Part shown: in pieces, positions 12,901-22,320 of the stretch | Numbering within the stretch: the stretch's first letter is position 1 | Layout: each line of letters opens with the position of its first letter | Assembly (NCBI GenBank): GCA_000328365.1 | Contig: KB293180.1 | Location: 194,341 to 258,340 of the forward strand | DNA: 64,000 bases | Direction of reading: 5' to 3' | Source: Capitella teleta | Taxonomy: Eukaryota > Annelida > Polychaeta > Capitellidae | The notes under the pieces: model-generated | What the model saw: the letters and a program-made list of their open reading frames with translations, nothing else | What the model was told of the DNA's origin: nothing | The model's database searches: none | Position numbers and translations under genes: made by a program

Positions 12901-15078
12901 ACTTGGTCTTCAAGAAAGTCTTCTTAGCCTCTCAATGATCATTGCATAAATTGTTTTTCATTTCTTTTGCCCAAATTTCTATTGATTGACAGGTAAATTA
13001 CCAAACAAGACAAATCTCTTGGACATCCCAGATCAAGATTTAACCACGTAAGTTTGATGACCTTTTGTTTTATCAGGCGTGTTCATTGATTCACTGAGAA
13101 ATCTCACAAATTAACTTTGTTTAATTTGTGTCCTAATTCTTTGGGGTTTCTTTTAGAGTTCCACTAATTAGTTATCTCTATAGTTTCATATATTCTCCTC
13201 TTCAGATCACTCACACAAAGAAAAAGAACTGTTTATTTCCTTCCATTATTATTTCCTTAAACTTCTCCTAAACATGGCTCTCTTTTTATACTCCTTTTGG
13301 GATTTCTCTGAACAGTGATATCACTGATGAGAAACCATCTTCTTCTTCGCTTGAATAACGTACTCCTCAGGTATTTGGACATCTTGTGCGTTATGCAGTG
13401 CTGTTGTTATACATCTCACTCACGTCAATTATAGATCAATACGCTTCTGTTATGGCATCTCACCGATAAATAATTGCGTGTCTATGACTAACCTTCGTTG
13501 TGAGCGTCATTCCTCTCCTTTTCTAGGACAAACATAACAATTCCTGCGTACCACTTGTACGTCAGCTACTCATGAGCAAACGTGAGTCGGCGTTTTCCTC
13601 GAAAAAATGAAAAACCAGACTTTATTTTCCAACTTTCGAGGAAAATCCAAACATGTGTATAATTATTTCCTTGCAGCTTATCATCAATGTCCAGCCTGGT
13701 CGTTTATGCACCTTAGTATCATTGTCGCCTGATGTGCATTTTCTATCGCATGGCTTCTCACACAGGGCTTCTGAGAGTCAGCCAGAGGGCGCTGTCTCCA
13801 GAGTCAAGCATAAACATCGATCTGCACATGCTCCTCTACTTCAATCTATGCCTAAGTCTGCCTCTGTCATGTGAGCACCAAGTTCTCTCTTTTATTTGCC
13901 TATAATTACGCTTTAATCCTAATCAAGGTTTCATTTTATTAATTATTGACTACTCAGATTATTTATCTTGTGCCCTAACTATGGTTCAACTGTAAAAACG
14001 AGCTAGCTTTTTGAAACGTTACTACTTTCAGCAGCATGCATCCCATTTATAGCCATTGAGTAACTCTAACCGTGTTCGAATGTTTGGCTAATTATTTCAT
14101 CTGGTGCAGGTGCTTTCCTCACCATGACTTTTGAGCCACAAAGTGACCTACATAGAATGTCCACCTATCACTGAGTTATAGAATAAGAGAACACATTAAA
14201 TCATTCACTTTTACGTAATGTCCATTCCGATATGTTTGTTTGTTTTGGGGTTTTTTTCACACACATACAATTCTTTATGAGCCACTTATAAAACATAACA
14301 GTTGTTCAATTCATTGAAGGTGAATGGCTTGAACGCGTTGATACTAGAGGTGCACGGATACTGATATGTTCTGGAAAATCGGATAACGGATATTCAGCCT
14401 TTAATTCAAATCAGACTATCAATACATCCCTATTTGAGTGTTCTTTGAAGGAGAATGTTCATATTGGCTATTTATGCATTACTTTTTCTCATGTCTCCAT
14501 GTTGTGCATAACTGTTTTGTATCTAATGACGCATTCTGCGGTTGAAACTTGCGCGGTGAGTTTTTGTGTTGTTTCATTCACCCGCACATCATCAATATCA
14601 TCAGAACAATTATTGCTCTTGAATTGTGTACAATGAAATTTTCTTATATCGCCTAACTGTATTAACCTGTAAAGGTGCCTTACATGTATATTCATTTGAA
14701 TGATTACAATGTACAATACTGTCCCTGTATCCAAATTGAATTTTATCCTCATGAAATCATACTCCAGTAAAAATAGAACTTGTGAACTTCACAACATTTT
14801 TTCCAACCCGCAGGCCTTCAATTCGCCCCAGTTCAGCGGCCCGTGTGAGGCAACAGAGCCGTCCTCTGTCCGCCAGTAGTAACGCTAATTCATTCCCCAC
14901 CAACAACGCTTCTGATGCATCCCGCTGTTCTACGGCACGCCACTCATCCACCACACCACACGGAAACCCCAGTGCTGACGGCGACGTGCCCCAACGCAGC
15001 AGACGAGTACGTAAAGTCAAACGCCAAGTATCGTCAACGGATGACGATGACGACACATCAGGATCCAGCACCAACTGA
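9922..15078 (+). CDS. CSTPP1: CSTPP1 (C11orf49), tubulin polyglutamylase complex regulator
   Basis: Ten exons join in phase: 9922–9970, 11778–11880, 12006–12136, 12184–12268, 12319–12404, 12467–12689, 12747–12856, 12993–13047, 13766–13870 and 14814–15078, giving 403 aa. Family-typical blocks are HHVLVYMEDAI, MFREFTFVEATPHNRASFV, FWKCFR, LMDDAMDCLISFSDFLYAFQ and VTFYGFLMALAK. They match the human protein in order across its length. In mammals CSTPP1 regulates the centriolar-satellite tubulin polyglutamylase complex. The first coding exon (MDEDDLRFS...) was picked because its GTATAC donor has the right phase and the joined residues align with the human N-terminus. The C-terminus is Ser/Arg-rich and ends in an acidic Asp run, as in the family. 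An alternative short 3' end is listed separately. It is tail-to-tail with KIF18. Confidence 0.92.
10038..10109 (+). mobile_element. 54-bp micro-element with 9-bp target duplication, copy 1
   Basis: The element is 10047–10100. It begins TAGCACAGAT and ends ATGTCAGCTA, which are imperfect inverted ends. CCTTCAACC occurs directly on both sides (10038–10046 and 10101–10109), as expected of a 9-bp target-site duplication. A second copy with a different duplication lies at 19148–19199. It has no coding capacity. Confidence 0.8.
10941..11008. repeat. 27-bp palindromic AT-rich tandem repeat
   Basis: About 2.5 copies of a 27-bp unit made of TCAAATGAATTAATTAATTG plus AATTAAT. The AATTAATT content makes each unit self-complementary. 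Confidence 0.85.
13316..13358 (+). other. CSTPP1: alternative terminal exon of CSTPP1
   Basis: An acceptor (TTTCTCTGAACAG) precedes a 43-nt frame that continues exon 8 in the same phase and stops at 13356–13358 after an acidic/Ser stretch. Using it gives a 294-aa protein; skipping it to the equally phase-compatible exon at 13766 gives 403 aa. This is inference from splice phase without transcript evidence. Confidence 0.45.
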
Positions 15079-15119
15079 CCTTTGACCTCAACTCTGCTTA
15101 TTGACAACTCATCAGTAAA

Positions 15120-15125
15120 AATAAA
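15120..15125 (+). terminator. poly(A) signal for CSTPP1
   Basis: AATAAA lies 42 bp after the long-form stop codon, a suitable place for cleavage before the convergent KIF18 transcript. Confidence 0.6.
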
Positions 15126-15241
15126 ATGTTCACTCTTCAACTCAAGCACCACTTTTTTATTGAATTCAGTTGACCTTGAAATTGATTAGTTCACGAACAA
15201 AATAAAAGATACACGAAGTTTTATTATAAAATTGGATGGCA

Positions 15242-15247
15242 TTTATT
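15242..15247 (-). terminator. poly(A) signal for KIF18
   Basis: TTTATT on the plus strand reads AATAAA on the minus strand, about 155 bp after the KIF18 stop. Confidence 0.55.
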
Positions 15248-15400
15248 CGCAAGCCAAAATGAGTATATGAGAAACAATATGATACAAGCCATTGAAGCCA
15301 AAGAAATAAGATGAAGAGTGAAACAATCACACAAAATATTCACACACACACAATGAACACTCAATAGACGCACTACAGATCCTGATTTCATCGAATGAGG

Positions 15401-18400
15401 CTACTCGTACTCTGTGTTTTCATTGAATTCCTGTTGGAGAAACGAAAATGAGTGAAATATTAAGTAGAACAACATTGACTGTACACTCGACGTAATTTCC
15501 TGTTGTCTGCTACTCTGCCGACTCTAGATGAGGTCTGTGCTCGGAAGTGAGCCCGCCAGAACTTGGGTTTGGGTTGATCATCCGGTGAATTGCCGTCGCC
15601 GCTAAACGAGCCAAAAATACTAAATATTTCAAGGGCGCCTATTTTTTTAGGTTATCTTACGTTTTGATTTGACGTCGGTTGATGACAGATTGTGTTGACA
15701 TCATGTAGTTCGGAACGGTTGACTTTGGTTTCTTTTCCGCGTGATGTCTGTCCATTGTGGAAGGCAGTCCTAGTTTCTGTACAGAATTATTTCAGTATTG
15801 ATCAGAATTTAACCTCGCCTCTCTTACCATCAGGGCCTGCATGTTATGCTGAGCTGCATCATTGGCTTTCTCACTGATCACCAAATCGTCCGTCTCTTTC
15901 CGTTTGCGCTGACAAAACAGCCTAAAGAAATACAAATTATTCACTGGTGATACTTGGAATTTAAATGAATCAAGAGAAGCGTGAAAGTGGAAACTGAAAA
16001 ACATACTGAGCTTTGCGAGGAATATTTTCTTTGGAGGCCAACGGTGACCTGATTGCAGGAACGGGGTCAGCTGTGAAATTGAGATAAAATGTCAGAATGA
16101 ATCAAGAGATGAAGTCATCCACTTACCAAAATTCATGACACGTTTGACATTGGCAGCCACGGGCAAGGAGGTTACATCAACGCTCGCTTTTTCCTTCACA
16201 ACGGTTGCACAATTGATGATTGGGGTGCAAAGAGGCAGATTTTCCAAATTTAATAAATCTGCACCCGGCTTCAAGGTTTGTGGAGTACTGGAAAGGCGCT
16301 TTAGGGACGGCGAATCCGGCAGAGGAAGAATGCCACTGTCGTCAGCGCCTTTTGTAAACGTCACATTCTGTTCATGTTTGGGCGATGGATCGTCAACAGG
16401 AACATGATGAGCTGCTTCCTCAGTGAAGCTCTGCAGCGGAACTGGTTTCAATTCACTGAGGTTCAACTTCAGACGCACTCTTTTAGCGGAAGAACCTTGA
16501 GTCTTTGGCGTTCGCTGCGTTCTTCTGCGCGGAGTGGCAGACACTGAGGGCGTCAGCGGAACAGTTTTGACAACGGGGAAATTGAGGAGTTCCTGGAACT
16601 CCTTATCAGAACTGGGAGATGTTTGGAGTGTTGTGTTGCTTCCAGGGGTTACAGCCTCGCTCTCAACAGAAATTCCAGAATGGTCTGCCCAAGAGACTTC
16701 CTTCCGACACCGAATCAGATCTTGAAGCTCATTGAAATTGGCGGACATGTCGCTGGTAACAAGCGAATTTCCCTTCAACAGGAAATGCTGGTCCTTGACC
16801 GTCTGCAGGAGTGAACTGATTATTTTTTCCGCTGACTGCGACTGCTTTTCTTGCGCAGAGCACAGTCGCTTGAGAGACCGCACATGTTGCTGCGTGTCTC
16901 TCAGCATTCCTTCCATGTGATGCGAACGCAGATAGTGACCGAGGACCTGGGAAGTGTGTTAATTGAAAATTGGCTTCATAATTATAGCGTATTCATTACC
17001 TCAGGAATTTTGTGGTCGGTTTCCGGAGAGATGAGTTCCTTTTGAGTGGACTCCAAGCGGTGGGTGTTGGCCTCCAGACGAATATTCAGTTCCTCCAGTC
17101 GACTCCCAATGTGTTTCTTCTTCGCGTTCAAACGTTTCTCAAATTTTTCAAATTTACGTTTGATCTTATTGACTTCGTCTTGATCTGTGATAATCATCGC
17201 CATACGAACGACCTGTGTCTTGCGATGGGTCAACTTGAAGGTCAAATCTCTTTTGAGAACCTCTAAGTCATTGAGGTCACGTTTCAACTGAAAACGTTCC
17301 TTGAATATTTCCAAGAATGTCTCGCGATATCTAAAAGCAAATGTCATGAAAAGTTTGATATCTGGAAATTTGTTGGTTTCCTACTTGCAAGTATCAACTA
17401 ACGATGGAATTTCATCGACCACGGATGTTTCTGGAATCGCTTGTGCCGGACAATCTTCCGCTTTCTTTAACTTCTCTCTCAGCTCAAGAACCTTTTTTAG
17501 AAGAAGTTCAGAAATTTGAGGTCATGACTTGAAAATTCAACCAAACCTCCTCTTTTAATTTCTCAACAATCTTCGGATATTGACTTATATGGAAATCAAC
17601 ACTCATCACATTTTGTTTCAGCTGAAATTGAAGAGAAAAATCATAAAAATTGGGTTGCTTAAAAATTATTTTCATTTGACTTGCATTAGCTTTGATGTTT
17701 TTTGCTCGGTTTGCGTACTTCAGCGTGTTGTATGTGTCATCAAAAGTCATCGATGACGGACTGGAAATTGGAAAATCGGAGAGCAGATATGTGAATCGTC
17801 CGTCTATCATGAGACTCACCTCACTGCAGCAATCATGACTGTTTTGCAATTTCCACCTAATGAATCTTTCAACAGACGTGTTAGCTTACTGTTGCGATAT
17901 GGCACATATCCAGAACTCTGTGAGAAAAACGGTTCCATGAGGCACCATACGAGGCGTATCCCTCACTCACCTTTCCTTCAGCCAGAGCGTTGATACAGTT
18001 GCCCAACGCCAGCAAAGAACGGTTGATGTTGGCACCCTCACGGAAGCGTGCGCCCCGGTTCTTGGTCACAGTGGCCCTCTCAGAGCCAGCGAGATCAATC
18101 AGAGACATCTTGGCAACACGTACGTCTGTTGAAACGCTGGCAGTGCGAGGCTTTTGTCGGATGTACACCTGGAAGACTGCATGAGAGCGTGATGATTCTG
18201 CATTGGCATCAGTCGGATGTTGCGTGCGATTCTGGTTGCCATGAGCCAACATGCTGAGCAGCTCTACAGCTGAACTTGGCCTGTGGAAGGTCAGGCCGGC
18301 CACCATGACCCCTTTGCTAGGGTCTTCCCGAAGTGGGAGGTAGTTCCCTTTGGGGGAAAGCAAATCGCGGATCTGCTCATTATAGACCTGAAATGATGGG

Positions 18401-19020
18401 CATGAAAAACTGAGAAGCGTCAAGCGAAAGGCAAACCTCCAGATAGGAAACGGTCACTTCGCAAGTTTTTTCTTCTTTCATGGCATCTATCCTGCGGTAC
18501 AGTTCCTTCATTGTGTAAAATGTGATCCCCGGCTTCTGCTCTGACCCCAGCATAGTGTGCGTCTTGCCAGCACCAGTTGCTCCATAAGCGAATACTGTTC
18601 AAAGAAGTTGTCAGCAATAATTCAGTCAACATCAAAGGATTCCTCACCAGAGCAATTGAATCCATCAAGAAAGCTGTTGATGATGCTTTTTGTCGTGTTC
18701 TCAAATAGGTCTAAGTTTGAGGCAGTTCCAGCAAACACTCGATCAAATACAAACTGCATGTCCTTGCTCTGGCGCTTGGTGATATCCCGACCACGTCTCC
18801 GCCGATTGTTGAAGAATTCTGGAGACGATTCTTCTTTTGGATCGAAGATGAGCATGTTTTCATCCATGACCCGGACGACCGCTCTGAAGGCCCCTGCATT
18901 CTCCTGTGCATTTTCAGGGCGCACACGGACAACGACTTTGACATGGCTGCCAGAAGAAGGAGGCTGCTTGGCCACTGAGAGGGAATGGGAGGAGGCGTTG
19001 CCGGATTTTGACATCACCAT
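15401..19020 (-). CDS. KIF18: kinesin-8 motor, KIF18 family
   Basis: Fourteen exons join in phase to 957 aa: 19020–18648, 18594–18437, 18387–17971, 17917–17820, 17760–17685, 17621–17547, 17491–17385, 17330–17000, 16946–16127, 16070–16007, 15921–15828, 15776–15661, 15601–15487 and 15430–15401. The motor domain covers roughly residues 20–375, with P-loop GATGAGKT (129–136), switch [13 protein letters not shown] and switch [28 protein letters not shown] and [11 protein letters not shown] are typical of KIF18A/B. Coiled-coil segments follow the neck, then a Ser/Pro/Arg-rich tail. Kinesin-8 motors walk to microtubule plus ends, dampen their dynamics and help align chromosomes. The start could be 19020 or 19071, since an acceptor lies at 19028. 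The intron after exon 5 is GC–AG. The weak GTGTAC donor before the last exon is the least certain join. Confidence 0.93.
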
Positions 19021-19026
19021 GATGCA

Positions 19027-19680
19027 TCTGGATAAAGAAACAAAAGTTATGTATTCGCAGAGTTCGGCCATTACCGCAGCATCTCTTTCATGATATCAGT
19101 TTATCTGGATCGAGCATTCACCCGCAATCATCATGCAATGCCAAAGGTAGCACAGATTCTCTGGCGAGATCTGTATACCTCGCTGTAGTATGTCAGCTAT
19201 GCCAAAGGGTGATTTAACCAATCATTAACTCAATGATTCAATCATATCAATTCAATGGGCAATGGCCGGAAGAGTAATTTTGAAGCAAAACAATGCTTGA
19301 AGGCATATTTATCAACAGTGGTCCACTAATAATAAACTCAACGAAATTAAAAACATCATCTGTATAACCTGATATCAATTTATAATTATAATAACAATTT
19401 GATTATTAAGTAGTTATATATTTACATTATAACTGGGTTAATCGATCCGCATTGAACAGGAACTTTTAACAACAACACAAACTTTCAAATTTCGCTCCGG
19501 GTGACGAGCGTTGTGATTGGTTGAAATTTTACTCATCCGAATGATGTTGTTTTGGGGGGAATGAATAAATCATAACGTACCTTCCGCCGTTCAGCCGTTC
19601 AACCAGTCGCCTCGTCGCCTGAGCCGATCACTGATCATCACTATTCACTCTCATCACGGCTCTCAGAACCTAATTCGATC
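19027..19680 (-). other. KIF18: probable KIF18 5' UTR exon and first intron
   Basis: A GGAAG|GTACGT donor at 19581/19580 and a pyrimidine-rich acceptor at 19028 on the minus strand suggest a noncoding first exon (about 19581–19680) and a 0.55-kb intron. The intron carries micro-element copy 2. The spliced leader would have an out-of-frame ATG at 19027, seven bases before the main start. Confidence 0.4.
19139..19208 (+). mobile_element. 52-bp micro-element with 9-bp target duplication, copy 2
   Basis: The element 19148–19199 runs TAGCACAGATTCTC...GTAGTATGTCAGCTA. It is flanked by TGCCAAAGG on each side (19139–19147 and 19200–19208). The duplication differs from that of copy 1, so the two copies are separate insertions. 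Confidence 0.8.
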
Positions 19681-19924
19681 CATGTATCCAAAATTAAGTT
19701 TTTTAAGAATTTAACATATTACTATACGATATAGTGTAGGCTTTATAGTATTCCTCGTATTGTTCGCTATTATTGACGTGAGATGAAAATGTGAACAGCG
19801 GTCAGGTCAGGTCAGGTCGTAATATTTGAGTCCTTTTATAACAGGACTATTCCACCATTTGTTTGTCGCTTTTACCAAAACTAAAAAAAACAAAGAAAAA
19901 AAAAGAGTTTTAGACCCAAAGATA

Positions 19925-19925
<1 letters not shown>

Positions 19926-20006
<81 letters not shown>
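19926..20006. repeat. (AAT)n microsatellite
   Basis: About 27 perfect AAT units. It adjoins the 3' end of a minus-strand LINE fragment, so it is likely the expanded (ATT)n tail of that element. Confidence 0.95.
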
Positions 20007-20310
20007 TTATTCATATTTATAAAACGCTCTTTACAAGTAAAAAATAAAAAAAAAAAAAAAAAATAAAAATCAGGAATTAAAAGCCTGATTAAAATAGAAC
20101 GTTTTCAATTTCCGTTTGAAAATAACAATGCTGTCGCAGCTCCGAATGTCTGGAGGCAATTCATTCCAGAGTAGAGGCGCCACAATTAACCGAAAATGCA
20201 CGGCCACCGTAACTGTTCAGTCGGTAATTCTGCCGGGTGAGGTAGTTACCACCCAGCGATCGTAGTGGAAAAGCAGGCACGTAGGGAGCAATTAAGTCTT
20301 GTAGGTATAG
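20007..20310 (-). mobile_element. CR1/L2-like LINE, 3' end of the reverse-transcriptase ORF and tail
   Basis: Read on the minus strand the sequence encodes pieces typical of the ORF2 C-terminus of CR1/L2-type LINEs: a YLQDLIAPYVP-like block, LRS, a YGGRAFSVN-like block and a FKRKLKTF-like end. It then ends with ATAAATATGAATAAA and an (ATT)n tail. It is 5'-truncated and does not read through in one frame, so it is dead. Confidence 0.7.
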
Positions 20311-20499
20311 CGGCGCCAGTTCTTTAGTAATTTTAAACTAGTTTTAAAATGTGTCAAAATTACTCCCCTCTCATTTTCTCCACCCTCTCTCCCGGTGAAG
20401 TACCGGGGGTACTCAAACTCTTCAGAGTGGTGGAATAGTCCTGTTATAAAAGGACTCAAATAGTACGACCAGACCTGACCTGACAAGTTTTTAGTTATA

Positions 20500-22320
20500 A
20501 TTTGTTGGGATGATGATATAATTATCAATAATTATAGAAGCTTGAAACGAGATTAGGAGTGGTGCAACACCAGATGCATGCATTCAAAAAATCATAACGC
20601 AGGTCAGGTCAGTTCAAAAGATTTTGTAAGTCCTTTTGTGTCAGGACTCTGGCAAATACCGGGATTGTCCTCGGAGCATAGATTAAATAATAAATAAATG
20701 GAGTGAGATAACGAAAGTTAAGATATGTAATTCATAAGGAGATAACAAACAAAATAAACAAAACGATAAACTTTATATAAAAAAAGTTTACAAAATAAAA
20801 AATAAAAATAAAAATAAAAACAAGTATAGGGAAATGGAGCACTCAATATAAGAGAACGTTATGAACTCCGCTGAATGGATCATGTAATTATTGCGTACTA
20901 AATGTACATTATTACATGGTGCATGTTGTTATAACAAATACAAATTAAAATCATTTCCGAAACAAAGTATAGAACACCCGAGAATATTTATTTGCTGGAT
21001 ACGAATAAAAGAAAAAGGTGAGTGTCGAATTGGGGCCGAGGGGGCGCTCCCCCGTTCGTCACAAAGATCTGTTGTGACTGAACAAGTTGAGTGGAGCGGG
21101 GTTTGAACAAATGCTTCAGTCTCAGTTGTAAGACCCTCGGCACCGCGGCTCACCGAACGAGAGTAGCATTAAATCGGCCTATATGCTGAATGCATGGAGT
21201 GGTGCAATACCGGATAATCAATAAATCATAACGCGCTCTGTGATGCCATACTGAATCATAACGCAATTGCTAACGACTAAAGATATTCATGTTCGGATGC
21301 TAATTAGCAGCACCAGTTACTAATAGAGCCCAGACTACGTACTACATTGTATTTAGTATGTACAGTAGGCCTGTGTACTATTACACAGTGAGCATTTTCA
21401 GTCCTACCGTCTTTCCTATTAGGAAAGACCCCTTGCGAGGCCTTCATAGATCGCCTTGAAAAATGCAGAATATTGTAACTGGTGTAGAACCCCATATAAT
21501 ACAAGTCCGTCATTATGTTTGAAATTTGAATACAGCCAGTTTACCAGTTTATTAAAATTCAGCCTGGTCCTTCATGTACTGGTATGTATTTCGGATTCAA
21601 TTGTGAAGGAAATAAAATGATGTGTCAAGTGGGTTAATTCTTCCAGCCCACGAAATGCTGTGGGCACAATAAACAACAAACCACCATATATTATTTTAAT
21701 TGGTCTCATGTTGTAAATGTAACTGGAATGGTAGCCAAGACTTGCCAACCCCTTTGGATTTAATTTACTTTTATAAACCCTCTCATGACTGCAATGACCT
21801 ATCATTTTAAGGCTTTTGGAGAGAGAATAAGTAGCGAAGGGGTGGAGATGAGTTGTCAGAAGTGTAAATAGAGTTTTTCAGTTTTACTACATGTATAACC
21901 TTTCTGAGTTTTTTTTTTTTCTTAGCTTGACTGTTTCATGAATCATGGAATACGTGTATTGAGGACAAAATATTAATGCAATATGGACCACTTCACCTTC
22001 CTTCACTGGAAGCCTCAAATACCCTATGGAGCAGTGGAAAATGCAATGACCCAGATATCCATCTCACTATGAATACCAAAAGACTGCAAATGAGCACAAT
22101 GAACAATATCACTTTTGTGGTCAACATGACTCATTAGTTAGCATTAGAAATTACATGTCATTCAGTAAATTTCTGTAAATATAATGAGGAAGATAAATAA
22201 AGAGCAAGTAGAGACATATTAGATTTCCATAAAATACACAAAACATTTATTCCAGAGACGAGAATGCACAAAAGCAGCGATCTCTCATTCACACAACCAT
22301 TCAGTCTGCTGCTGATGCGT
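20500..22320. other. gene-free interval upstream of KIF18 and downstream of SNRPC
   Basis: It contains a lone GTCAGGTCAG-type arm at 20599–20660, A-rich stretches and otherwise unremarkable AT-rich sequence. No exon with a recognisable product was found. Confidence 0.5.
22246..22251 (-). terminator. poly(A) signal for SNRPC
   Basis: TTTATT on the plus strand reads AATAAA on the minus strand, 70 bp beyond the SNRPC stop codon. Confidence 0.6.

Larger units (their letters stand above)
19801..20484. mobile_element. inverted-repeat element with GTCAG-repeat ends, interrupted by a LINE fragment
   Basis: The left arm 19801–19857 starts GTCAGGTCAGGTCAGGTC and runs through GAGTCCTTTTATAACAGGAC to TTCCACCA. 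The right arm 20430–20484 is its near-exact inverse. Between them lie an (AAT)n run and a LINE 3' fragment. A third, single related arm is at 20599–20660. Terminal short tandem repeats inside long inverted repeats do not fit a superfamily I can name. Confidence 0.7.
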
